64,000 bases of DNA from G965267605 sp965267605 (GTDB lineage Bacteria > Bacteroidota > Bacteroidia > Flavobacteriales_E > Vicingaceae). The position numbers and the translations under genes are program-made. The notes beneath the pieces were generated by a model. That model was not told where the DNA came from, made no database searches, and worked only from the letters and a program-made list of their open reading frames with translations. This document shows, in pieces, positions 35,765 to 42,015 of this stretch (positions are counted from its first letter, which is position 1; every line of letters starts with the position of its first letter). The stretch covers positions 1,240,001-1,304,000 of the forward strand of contig OZ254088.1 in assembly GCA_965267605.1 (NCBI GenBank). Direction: 5' to 3'.

Positions 35765-37864
35765 ATGAGACCTCTTATACTCGCAATACTCATGTTGCCA
35801 CTTTTGTCTACCGGTCAGCAATCCACTCTCGATTCTTTGAGAAAGGTGGTTGAGAACTCCAAAGACGATTCCGTGAAGTTCTTCGTCACTAAAGACATGG
35901 CAATAGAACAGAGGAAGAGCGATCCGATGAAAGGAATAGCCTTACTGGAAGAAGCGCAAAAGATTGCCGCTAAGAGTGGAAAGAAAGCGTGGGAAGCAGA
36001 CGCTTTGTTGGATATGGGCTCCTCCTATGGCAACCTGGGAGAATTCGAAAAGGCATTGGAACTTCTGAATAAGTCGCTGGATCTGAGAAAAGAAATAAGC
36101 GATACCGCAGGAATTGCAAAGGCTCTGAACAATATTGGAATCATCTACTACTATAAAGGTGATTACGATGGTGCTATCGAGCAATGGTTGAAGTCTGTTA
36201 AGATTGAAGAGCAGCTAGGGCACAAGACGGGAATGGCCAATAACCTGAACAACATTGCTGCGGTGGTTTACCAGACTGGTGATATTGAGAAGGCCATTGA
36301 CTACAATAAGCAAGCTCTTGCGATCAGAAGGGAGATCAATGATGTGAGAGGAATGACATCCTCATTACAGAACCTCAGTGTGATTTTTCAGGGACAGAAG
36401 GAGTATGAAAGAGCTTTGGTTTACCAGCGTGAAGCTTTGGAACTGGCGGAAACATTAAATGATCGAGGCAGGTTAGCAAACGTTTATGATGCTTTGTCTA
36501 CCACGTATGTGGAAATGGGAAACCTGGATGAAGCAGAGAAATACGCCCTAAAAGCATACACGATTTGTAAGGAAATGGGCATCATCCGCCTGGTTCCAAA
36601 CCAATGTAACACCTTGGGAATGGTGTACAATGAGCGCGGCCAGTATGACAAAGCGCAGAAGTATTTAGAGGAAGGATTGGCATTGGCTAATCAAATGCAG
36701 CACCTGGAGTGGATGCGGAATCTGAACAGCAACATTGCCGAAACGTATCAGTACCAGAAGAAGTACAAGAAAGCGTTGAAGGCGATCCGGGACTATATTA
36801 CATTGAACGATACGCTTCTCAACCAATCCAATAGTCAGCAGATAGCCGAAATGGAGGCGAAATACCAGAATGAGAAGAAGGAGTTGGAAATCCAGGGATT
36901 GAACAAGGATAAGCTATTACAGAAGAGCGTATTGAAGCAGGTAAGGGAAGAGGGTAGGAGACAAAGTGTTCAGAAATGGGGCTTTGCCGGAGGATTTGCT
37001 TTGATGCTGGTACTCGCGTTTGTGGTGTTCAGGAGCTATAGGCAGAAGCGAAAGGACAATGAGATCATCTCACATCAGAAGACCATTGTTGAGGTACAAA
37101 AGGAAGAGATCCTGGACAGTATCAATTATGCCAAACGGATCCAGGAAGCCATTCTGCCACCGGAAAGGGTGGTGAACCAATATCTGAAGGACAGCTTCAT
37201 ACTGTACAAACCGAAAGACATCGTAGCTGGTGACTTCTATTGGCTACATGGCACAGACGGTGGGGTAATTTTTGGCGCTGCAGACTGTACAGGTCATGGT
37301 GTACCAGGAGCGATGGTTTCGGTTGTTTGCCACAATGCATTGAACCGGTCTGTAAGAGAATTCCAGTTAACCGAACCTGGCCGTATCCTGGATAAGACCA
37401 GAGAGTTGGTTATTGAAACCTTCGAAGCCAGTGATGAAGAAGTAATGGACGGAATGGACATTGCCTTGTGCAGTATGCAGCGGCAGGACAATACGTTACA
37501 ATTCTCTGGAGCGAACAATGGTGCGGTAATCATTCCAACCGGTGCGAAAACCCTGGAAGACATTGTAGAAATCAAGCCGGACAAGCAGCCGGTAGGCAAG
37601 TATGCCGTTCCTAAGCCGTTCACGACACACAAAGTGGAGCTCAATCCGGGAGATACATTGTATATCTATAGTGACGGCTATCCCGATCAGTTTGGCGGCC
37701 CAAAGGGGAAGAAGTTCATGTACAAACGTTTCAAGCAATTGCTGATTGACAATGTGGCTAAACCCATGAAGGAGCAGCACGATCTATTGGCCAGACATTT
37801 CGAGGAATGGCGTGGAGATGTAGAGCAGGTGGATGATGTCTGTGTAATAGGTGTGAGAGTTTAA
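35765..37864 (+). CDS. TPR sensor with SpoIIE/PP2C-type phosphatase domain (copy 2)
   Basis: A 699 aa protein: signal peptide (to about residue 18, STGQ), TPR repeats at about 40-350 including NNIGIIYYYKGDYDGAIEQW, one membrane segment at about 408-425, a coiled-coil linker (EIISHQKTIVEVQKEEILDS) and a C-terminal SpoIIE-type phosphatase. Catalytic acidic motifs: AGDFYW, ADCTGHGVPGAMVSV, YSDGYPDQFGG, VDDVCVIGVRV. It is closer to copy 3 (45083) than to copy 1: both share CHNALNRSVREF and KPKDIVAGDFYWL/M. Different TPR regions imply different inputs. Confidence 0.88.
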   Translation: MRPLILAILMLPLLSTGQQSTLDSLRKVVENSKDDSVKFFVTKDMAIEQRKSDPMKGIALLEEAQKIAAKSGKKAWEADALLDMGSSYGNLGEFEKALELLNKSLDLRKEISDTAGIAKALNNIGIIYYYKGDYDGAIEQWLKSVKIEEQLGHKTGMANNLNNIAAVVYQTGDIEKAIDYNKQALAIRREINDVRGMTSSLQNLSVIFQGQKEYERALVYQREALELAETLNDRGRLANVYDALSTTYVEMGNLDEAEKYALKAYTICKEMGIIRLVPNQCNTLGMVYNERGQYDKAQKYLEEGLALANQMQHLEWMRNLNSNIAETYQYQKKYKKALKAIRDYITLNDTLLNQSNSQQIAEMEAKYQNEKKELEIQGLNKDKLLQKSVLKQVREEGRRQSVQKWGFAGGFALMLVLAFVVFRSYRQKRKDNEIISHQKTIVEVQKEEILDSINYAKRIQEAILPPERVVNQYLKDSFILYKPKDIVAGDFYWLHGTDGGVIFGAADCTGHGVPGAMVSVVCHNALNRSVREFQLTEPGRILDKTRELVIETFEASDEEVMDGMDIALCSMQRQDNTLQFSGANNGAVIIPTGAKTLEDIVEIKPDKQPVGKYAVPKPFTTHKVELNPGDTLYIYSDGYPDQFGGPKGKKFMYKRFKQLLIDNVAKPMKEQHDLLARHFEEWRGDVEQVDDVCVIGVRV

Positions 37865-38387
37865 CGAACACTTATGCAGCAGTTTACCCTGAGCCAGTCG
37901 AAGCCCGCCTGCCGGACGGACAGGGGTAATTGGGGTACGCATCTAACGATCACTTACGGGGTTTTATGTCCATTTTCTTTGCTGGCCCAAAGAAAATAGA
38001 CGAAAAGAAAAGGCCTTTGCTCCATCCAAGATCATTTTCTCACCTCGAGAGGTGAGAAAAACGCTTACTGAGTGCTGAAAGCCCTTCGGGTCTTTCGGGC
38101 GCACGTCAGTCACTTGCTTGCGGATGGAGCCGAACCACCCTGCACCACGGAGACCTTGTCACTTCAAGGCCGCGTAGCGGAGACTCGAGAAACCGATTCC
38201 TCGGTTCACGAGCTCTTTGGAGGTTCAACAGTCGCGAGCTAGATAGAGGGCGCTAGCAAAAGAAAATCGGAATAGTAGCTGCCAATCCAGGTCATCAACA
38301 ATCCTAACTGCTTCCTTGCACATATACATTGTATATACGTATTAGTACTGATTCGCGGCATGGTTTTAGAGACTAGCTTTGGTATAG
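37865..38387. other. 523-base noncoding region with several hairpins
   Basis: No open frame here looks coding. It holds CCTGAGCCAGTCGAAG (37888-37903), an imperfect inverted repeat CCTG/CAGG (37908-37924), a 10-base perfect inverted repeat ATTTTCTTTG/CAAAGAAAAT (37972-37997) and a 12-base perfect one TTTTCTCACCTC/GAGGTGAGAAAA (38035-38060). Several GC-rich short hairpins follow up to about 38250. The first motifs recall dispersed Bacteroidetes repeats; that is from memory and not verified. The last 120 bases are AT-rich and probably hold the promoter of the following gene. Confidence 0.5.
37972..38060. repeat. Two consecutive inverted repeats
   Basis: ATTTTCTTTG, six bases, CAAAGAAAAT (37972-37997), then TTTTCTCACCTC, two bases, GAGGTGAGAAAA (38035-38060). 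Both are perfect. Neither is followed by a T tract on the plus strand, so they are not ordinary terminators of the phosphatase gene. Confidence 0.7.
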
Positions 38388-38654
38388 ATGAAATTCTCAG
38401 TATCCAAAGCAGACCTAAACAAACTATCAGCAGAAGGGAAAGACCCTTTGATCAGGATGTGCAAGTTGCTTTACCTCACCATCAAGTTCGATGGCAAGGT
38501 TCATATCAAGGATACCGAGCTCACGCAGGAGGTAGACAACCTCATGGACCTGGTAAAAGAGCTGAGGGACGTTCCCGGATTGAAGAACGGAAGTCTTGAG
38601 CGCATGATGATCACGGGTTTTAAGGATTCCCGCGAATTGGATTCGCTCATCTAG
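38388..38654 (+). CDS. Small hypothetical protein
   Basis: An 88 aa charged, helical protein beginning MKFSVSKADLNKLSAEGKDPL. The segment MCKLLYLTIKFDGKVHIKDTEL recalls the first helices of TerB-like domains, but it is too short for a firm call. An overlapping frame starting at 38360 has an arginine- and glycine-rich composition typical of an antisense or out-of-frame artefact. It is the first of several small genes in an accessory stretch. Confidence 0.5.
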   Translation: MKFSVSKADLNKLSAEGKDPLIRMCKLLYLTIKFDGKVHIKDTELTQEVDNLMDLVKELRDVPGLKNGSLERMMITGFKDSRELDSLI

Positions 38655-38689
38655 ATTTCCACTATCATTATGGACTTTCGGATATGCAA

Positions 38690-38704
38690 ACCCTAAATTA
38701 GGGT
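38690..38704. promoter_or_regulatory. Inverted repeat before the lipoprotein gene
   Basis: ACCCTAA, one base, TTAGGGT: perfect 7-base arms ending 6 bases before the ATG at 38711. It is a candidate operator or promoter-overlapping site. Confidence 0.3.
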
Positions 38705-38710
38705 CAGCAC

Positions 38711-39094
38711 ATGAGGTTTCCATTGATCATATGTCTATTTGTGTCCAGCATTGTCTTGCAAGGCTGTTACCGCAGTGTTGCCATCAACAAGGCATACAGC
38801 ATTACGAAGACGGTTGATGGTGAAACATATGAGAGCATTCCCAAGACTACTTTTTGTGAGCTACACAGGTCGGACTTTAAAGAACCTGATAAAATGCCCG
38901 GCACCATTTGGAAATTGAAGTACGGTAGTGGTGAGCTAAAGGTCCAATTAGGCCATGCGATGGACAGTCAGCTGGTGAAAGTGTATTACTCCGGTTACTA
39001 CAAGAAACAGAAGACCCATCGAAGGCAGGTTTTGAAAGTCTTGAGGTCATATCTAAGCGCAGCAGGAGCGAAGAAGATCAAGGGTTGTATCTAG
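38711..39094 (+). CDS. Small lipoprotein, unknown function
   Basis: A 127 aa protein with a lipoprotein signal peptide (MRFPLIICLFVSSIVLQGC; lipobox LQGC, lipidated Cys19). The mature part is basic, with no domain I recognise: KTVDGETYESIPKTTFCELH and KVYYSGYYKKQKTHRRQVLK. Two further cysteines (in TFCELH and KIKGC at the C-terminus) could form a disulfide. It is an orphan gene within the accessory stretch. Confidence 0.55.
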   Translation: MRFPLIICLFVSSIVLQGCYRSVAINKAYSITKTVDGETYESIPKTTFCELHRSDFKEPDKMPGTIWKLKYGSGELKVQLGHAMDSQLVKVYYSGYYKKQKTHRRQVLKVLRSYLSAAGAKKIKGCI

Positions 39095-39113
39095 CACAAA
39101 TTCAGTTCAAAAC

Positions 39114-39129
39114 GGGTATTTATACGCTA
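39114..39129 (+). promoter_or_regulatory. Shared promoter-like element, copy 1
   Basis: GGGTATTTATACGCTA, ending 37 bases before the HNH gene start. It matches the element at 39506-39521 in 14 of 16 positions, and each copy precedes a small gene at a nearly equal distance. Confidence 0.35.
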
Positions 39130-39166
39130 CCGTATTTCATTTGATGAGAGTAGCTTGTGTGTTCAT

Positions 39167-39481
39167 ATGGACACCTCAAAAACACGCGCTCAAAATACTA
39201 CCCTGGATGGTCAACCATGGTCGGAAGAAACCAAGGAATTGGTTTGGGAAAAGGGGAGGATCATTCCTGATTTTGATCCTGACATCTGGCGTTGGGACAA
39301 GTGTGGCAAAACCATGAAGTGGAACGACCACGGAGACAGAACCTCCAGGCATGGTTGGGAGATCGATCACATCAATCCCGTTTCCAATGGCGGAGATGAT
39401 GACTTCATGAACCTTCAACCGTTGAATTGGGAAACCAATGTATACAAAGGGGACAGGTTAGATTGGAAATGTGGGGAGTAA
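39167..39481 (+). CDS. HNH-motif protein
   Basis: Start set at ATG 39167 (MDTSKTRAQNTTLDG), 104 aa; a TTG start four codons upstream is possible. The HNH core is clear: GWEIDHINPVSNGGDDDFMN followed by LQPLNWETNVYKGD, giving the His-Asn-His-type metal site. Upstream is DKCGKTMKWNDHG. HNH proteins of this size are nucleases of mobile elements, restriction systems or unknown roles. A single upstream cysteine (CGKT) suggests that the zinc-ribbon half of some HNH proteins is missing or reduced. Confidence 0.68.
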   Translation: MDTSKTRAQNTTLDGQPWSEETKELVWEKGRIIPDFDPDIWRWDKCGKTMKWNDHGDRTSRHGWEIDHINPVSNGGDDDFMNLQPLNWETNVYKGDRLDWKCGE

Positions 39482-39505
39482 GGGGCTACACGGCCCATGT
39501 AAATT

Positions 39506-39521
39506 GGGTATTTCTGCGCTA
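39506..39521 (+). promoter_or_regulatory. Shared promoter-like element, copy 2
   Basis: GGGTATTTCTGCGCTA, 33 bases before the ATG at 39555. It is the partner of the element at 39114-39129. Confidence 0.35.
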
Positions 39522-39554
39522 AAGTCTCACTGTTAGTATAGTTAGCTTTCTGTC

Positions 39555-39785
39555 ATGAAGAGTTATACAAGCAGAAGCGGCCTGGTATCCGGAGTGAATG
39601 GCTACAAAATTGAGGGCGACACCATCCACGTTCGCTTCATCAACGGCATTACATACATCTATACACCAAATAGCTGTGGCGAAACAGCCATAGAAGACAT
39701 GAAAACCAGAGCACTGGATTCATTGGGGCTCAGCACTTATATAGCGCAGAACAAGCCAGGATACGAAAGGAGTTATGGGGAGTAA
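39555..39785 (+). CDS. KTSC-like small protein
   Basis: A 76 aa protein: SGLVSGVNGYKIEGDTIHVR, then FINGITYIYTPNSCGETAIE. The beta-hairpin with FxNGxxYxY resembles the KTSC domain, which is found in small stand-alone proteins and next to nucleases or lysyl-tRNA synthetase-like domains. Function is unknown. It lies between the HNH gene and the first dif-like site. Confidence 0.5.
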   Translation: MKSYTSRSGLVSGVNGYKIEGDTIHVRFINGITYIYTPNSCGETAIEDMKTRALDSLGLSTYIAQNKPGYERSYGE

Positions 39786-39796
39786 GCTACTGCCGT

Positions 39797-39824
39797 GTTT
39801 AACATAAGCAATAGTTCTGGGACA
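39797..39824 (-). other. dif-like site A (degenerate)
   Basis: On the plus strand GTTTAACATAA (10 of 11 bases of the XerD half-site), then six bases (GCAATA), then GTTCTGGGACA. The last arm matches the corresponding arm of site B (GATATCGGACA) in 8 of 11 positions. Orientation is the same as sites B and C. It may be a decayed Xer recombination site. Confidence 0.4.
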
Positions 39825-39847
39825 GCGCAAAAGGGTAGATTAGAGGC

Positions 39848-40126
39848 ATGGAAAAACAACCGGGATTCGATATTGAGATTTACTACAATGGTGTCAACTG
39901 GCATGAGATCGAAGCAATTCAGGAAAAGGAGCTTTGCCAGTACACCGGGCAGAGCTATTACAACAAGTTAAGACCGCTGTGGAGAGAGCTTGATTTATAC
40001 GGTGGAATCAGACTTGATATAACCACATTCGAAAAGCAGGGTGACCGACAGGGATTTCAGATTGATGTTGATTGGAAGAGTGTGCCAGAAGAGATTCAGA
40101 TCAAGTGTGAACAGAATCGGGATTGA
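39848..40126 (+). CDS. Small hypothetical protein between dif-like sites A and B
   Basis: A 92 aa protein beginning MEKQPGFDIEIYYNGVNWHE with LYGGIRLDITTFEKQGDRQG, mixed alpha/beta, acidic C-terminus. No family recognised. It is the only gene in the 450-base segment between two dif-like sites, so it could be cargo of a small module. Confidence 0.5.
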   Translation: MEKQPGFDIEIYYNGVNWHEIEAIQEKELCQYTGQSYYNKLRPLWRELDLYGGIRLDITTFEKQGDRQGFQIDVDWKSVPEEIQIKCEQNRD

Positions 40127-40250
40127 CATGCCAATAACCCGAAACTGAACCGCTCTTAGTGAGGGTAGACCAGTCTAGGAACACTTTGACATTAGGATAG
40201 CCCTCAGTAGTATCTGTGAATCTATTGCACTATATATCAGACTTTTGGCT

Positions 40251-40278
40251 ATTTAACATAAATGCTAGATATCGGACA
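40251..40278 (-). other. dif-like site B
   Basis: Plus strand ATTTAACATAA, six bases (ATGCTA), GATATCGGACA. The first 11 bases are the exact reverse complement of the conserved XerD half-site TTATGTTAAAT. The XerC-side arm is degenerate. The four bases before it (GGCT) are also shared with site C, giving a 15-base direct repeat (40247-40261 and 41361-41375). Confidence 0.55.
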
Positions 40279-40440
40279 AAATTGAACTGCAACAAATACC
40301 TAGGGGTTGAAATTGAGTGAAAGCGTACTTGTTCACATGATTTGTTAAAATCATTCCCGTGATAATCAGGATGTTACAGGGGAATTATAAACGATACATC
40401 AACAGAACTAGACGGTCTGTTTATTTTTATTTGGATTTCG

Positions 40441-40472
40441 TTTCGAGGCGTCTATAGAAATTCCTATATTTG
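40441..40472 (+). promoter_or_regulatory. Promoter of the winged-helix-like gene
   Basis: TTTC, 20 bases, TATATTTG. The -7 box matches TAnnTTTG exactly and the spacer length is as expected. Transcription would begin near 40478, at the base of the hairpin. Confidence 0.55.
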
Positions 40473-40476
40473 TTGG

Positions 40477-40517
40477 GTGTAGAAAAGTAAAGGCCACTTT
40501 GGGGGTGGCCTCTACAC
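40477..40517 (+). ncRNA. Structured RNA leader (long hairpin with an 8-base bulge)
   Basis: GTGTAG, eight unpaired bases, AGGCCAC, loop TTTGGGG, GTGGCCT, CTACAC: thirteen base pairs in total, interrupted on the 5' side only. It lies at the predicted transcript start and 54 bases before the ORF. No U tract follows, so it is not a terminator by itself. It could stabilise the mRNA, regulate translation or belong to a small RNA. Confidence 0.5.
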
Positions 40518-40571
40518 ATAAAATTTGATGTAGAAAACCGGCATCCTGCTACCTGCATTTTCTGTTTACAA

Positions 40572-41069
40572 ATGTACGGAAAAGATGCCATTAATGCAAT
40601 AGTCATGGAAGACAGTATAACTAACATACCAGTGACCGATGAGGAAAAGAAAGAGCTTGGGGAGTTCTATCTGAGTAAGCTGAATACTGCGAGGTCTCAA
40701 ATTCGCAAGTACGAAATTATGCTGGATAAGCTTGGGATTCCTTATCAGGAAGAGCGGATTCCTGCGCAAGAGAACCCTAATGTAGGTAAGTATCGTACTG
40801 CATGGAACTGGGCTCGTAAAGTGAAGTACGTTCTTGAAATGACCGGGAAGTGTATGACCACACGTGAGATCATTGAAGAGATTAAAGAACTGGAGCCGTC
40901 TCTTACCGAGGACCCCATGGCTAGTGTCTCGGGAACAATTAGTGGAAAGGTGAGACTGGGTGTAATGTTTAACAGGTATCGACCATATGAGGGTTCCGAA
41001 CAGTATGTGGGTCTGACCAAATGGTTTGATCAGTTCGGAAATGTATATGATCAGTATGCAGTAGAATAA
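40572..41069 (+). CDS. Putative winged-helix (HARE-HTH-like) protein
   Basis: A 165 aa protein, ATG at 40572 (an in-frame ATG at 40605 is an alternative start). The N-terminal part is a helical pair with coiled-coil character (EEKKELGEFYLSKLNTARSQ). The C-terminal 95 residues look like a winged helix: WARKVKYVLEMTGKCMTTRE, IIEEIKELEPSLTEDP, then VSGTISGKVRLGVMFNRYRP and a wing ending YVGLTKWFDQFGN. This resembles HARE-HTH-type domains. DNA binding is likely but unproven. The gene ends 38 bases before the UUA-anticodon tRNA and lies in the same direction. Confidence 0.62.
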   Translation: MYGKDAINAIVMEDSITNIPVTDEEKKELGEFYLSKLNTARSQIRKYEIMLDKLGIPYQEERIPAQENPNVGKYRTAWNWARKVKYVLEMTGKCMTTREIIEEIKELEPSLTEDPMASVSGTISGKVRLGVMFNRYRPYEGSEQYVGLTKWFDQFGNVYDQYAVE

Positions 41070-41071
41070 CA

Positions 41072-41092
41072 AAGGCCGGAAAAACCGGCCTT
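41072..41092 (+). terminator. Hairpin between the winged-helix gene and the tRNA
   Basis: AAGGCCGG, loop AAAAA, CCGGCCTT: a perfect 8-bp stem but no T tract after it. It may be a weak terminator or a processing signal upstream of the tRNA. Confidence 0.5.
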
Positions 41093-41107
41093 CATAATAT
41101 CTAAAAT

Positions 41108-41195
41108 GGTGGTATGGCAGAGTGGCTTATTGCAGCCGACTTTAAATCGGCCAAACGTCTCCAGCGTTTCCTGGGTTCGAATCCCAGTACCACCG
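41108..41195 (+). tRNA. Serine-type (class II) tRNA with anticodon UUA, putative ochre suppressor
   Basis: An 88-base tRNA that folds without mismatch: acceptor GGTGGTA/TACCACC, D stem GCA/TGC with an 11-base loop holding GG, anticodon stem GCCGA/TCGGC, 7-base loop CTTTAAA (41140-41146), variable arm AAACG/CGTTT with a 7-base loop, T stem CTGGG/CCCAG with TTCGAAT. The anticodon is TTA (41142-41144), pairing with UAA. G1-C72, G2-C71, discriminator G73 and the long variable arm are bacterial serine identity features. A serine UGA tRNA would have CTTGAAA in the loop, one base different. CCA is not encoded. Confidence 0.88.
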
Positions 41196-41203
41196 CCTTA
41201 CCG

Positions 41204-41235
41204 AAAGCCTCAGTGTTCTGCTGGGGCTTTCTTAT
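41204..41235 (+). terminator. Terminator after the tRNA
   Basis: AAAGCCTCAG, seven-base loop, CTGGGGCTTT: a 10-bp stem with one T-G pair, followed by CTTATT. Confidence 0.7.
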
Positions 41236-41364
41236 TGTAAAGATAACTCAGAGGGAGTTCATTTCTTGCATTTTTGCAAACTTTTTTCGCCTAGGGGAAT
41301 GTGCCTATTATGGTAAATAGGCCAGGGAAGTCATGTAACTACCTGATTATGAGCCTGCGGGGCT

Positions 41365-41392
41365 ATTTAACATAATATTAATTATAGAACTA
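41365..41392 (-). other. Candidate chromosomal dif site (site C)
   Basis: Read on the minus strand: TAGTTCTATAA, six bases (TTAATA), TTATGTTAAAT. The right arm equals the XerD arm of E. coli dif in all 11 bases. The left arm ends in the TATAA common at XerC arms, and the central region is six bases. This is the standard 28-base dif layout where chromosome dimers are resolved near the replication terminus. Confidence 0.68.
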
Positions 41393-41420
41393 AGTAGGCC
41401 TTATCTACATGAATAGTCCT

Positions 41421-41984
41421 TTAAAACAACTGTTCAATGACTTCCTTCTTAACTGGATACGAATAGTACTCCGGATCGAACTTGAATGCTTTCTTGCTTG
41501 GAACGTTCGTAATGTTCGTCCATACCAGCTTGCGATGCTTGTAAACAAAAACGTGAGGGATCACATAACCTTCCCCTGAGTATTTCTTCTTGCTTAGAAT
41601 TAGCTTCTGCGTGTAATCGAATGCAAACTCGTATGGCCATTTCTTTTTCTCAATCATAGCCACAGCTTTGGCTCTTGGTTCACCCACATTGATCGCATAC
41701 ATCACCACATGCTTATGTCGATGCCAATCCTCATAAACCTTCGACAACCTATTCAGTTCCGATCTGCAAGGCCCACACCACGTAGCCCAAAATGAAATAA
41801 CAACAATGGAATCTGACGCTATGAGCTGATTCCAGGTGGTTTTACTGCCATCCATCTTTACAATTGTGACCTCAGACGGTTGTTGTGCAACCATTTGGAA
41901 GCCAGCGAAGAAAAGCAATATGCAGCATACTATCCGGATAAATCTAAAATAGGAAAACCACGAATCACTCCGGATACAATGCAA
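41421..41984 (-). CDS. TlpA-like thioredoxin-fold protein
   Basis: A 187 aa protein with an N-terminal hydrophobic export segment (FIRIVCCILLFFAGFQMVAQ) and a thioredoxin fold with active site FWATWCGPCRSELNRL. It probably acts as a periplasmic or membrane-bound thiol oxidoreductase. No ATG precedes the hydrophobic segment: the frame opens after a TAG, and TTG at 41984 is the only plausible start. That TTG lies in one arm of a 12-base inverted repeat. It is divergent from the ECF sigma factor gene across 31 bases. Confidence 0.78.
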   Translation of the reverse strand: MHCIRSDSWFSYFRFIRIVCCILLFFAGFQMVAQQPSEVTIVKMDGSKTTWNQLIASDSIVVISFWATWCGPCRSELNRLSKVYEDWHRHKHVVMYAINVGEPRAKAVAMIEKKKWPYEFAFDYTQKLILSKKKYSGEGYVIPHVFVYKHRKLVWTNITNVPSKKAFKFDPEYYSYPVKKEVIEQLF

Positions 41985-42009
41985 CCAATTCTACCTCGTT
42001 GCATTGTAT
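41974..42009. promoter_or_regulatory. 12-base perfect inverted repeat between the thioredoxin and sigma factor genes
   Basis: ATACAATGCAAC, 12 bases, GTTGCATTGTAT. The repeat fills the divergent gap, and its arms overlap or abut both TTG start codons. The right-arm sequence GCATTGTAT recurs at 42571-42579 just before the next gene. It is an operator candidate or a structured leader for both transcripts. Confidence 0.6.
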
Positions 42010-42015
42010 AAGTAA

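Larger units (their letters stand above)
40127..40571. other. 445-base intergenic region with dif-like site, promoter and structured leader
   Basis: It contains dif-like site B (40251-40278), a promoter (40441-40472) and a hairpin leader (40477-40517), listed separately. The remainder is AT-rich with no coding frame that can be supported. Confidence 0.6.
40251..41392. mobile_element. Putative Xer/dif-bounded module with a winged-helix-like gene and a UUA-anticodon tRNA
   Basis: The 1.1-kb segment is bounded by two same-orientation sites with identical XerD arms. It holds one protein gene with its own promoter and structured leader, one tRNA and a terminator. No recombinase is encoded, as expected for elements that rely on host XerC/XerD (IMEX-type elements, pdif modules). 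Mobility is an inference from the ends only. Confidence 0.35.

Noticed and set aside
38360..38599. Plus-strand frame of 79 aa overlapping the 88 aa gene
   Set aside because: It is rich in Arg, Gln and Gly and has no motif; the other frame has normal composition.
40566..41072. Minus-strand open frame of 168 aa opposite the winged-helix-like gene
   Set aside because: It is a mirror of the plus-strand gene; composition is hydrophobic and Ser/Leu-rich without domain features, and the plus strand has promoter, leader and coherent protein.
41108..41195. Reading the tRNA as tRNA-Leu(UAA) or tRNA-Tyr
   Set aside because: The anticodon stem fixes the loop as CTTTAAA, so the anticodon is UUA, not UAA. 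The D arm and discriminator G73 are unlike leucine or tyrosine tRNAs, which have A73.
41114..41320. Open frame across the tRNA
   Set aside because: It lies over a complete tRNA and has no protein-like pattern.
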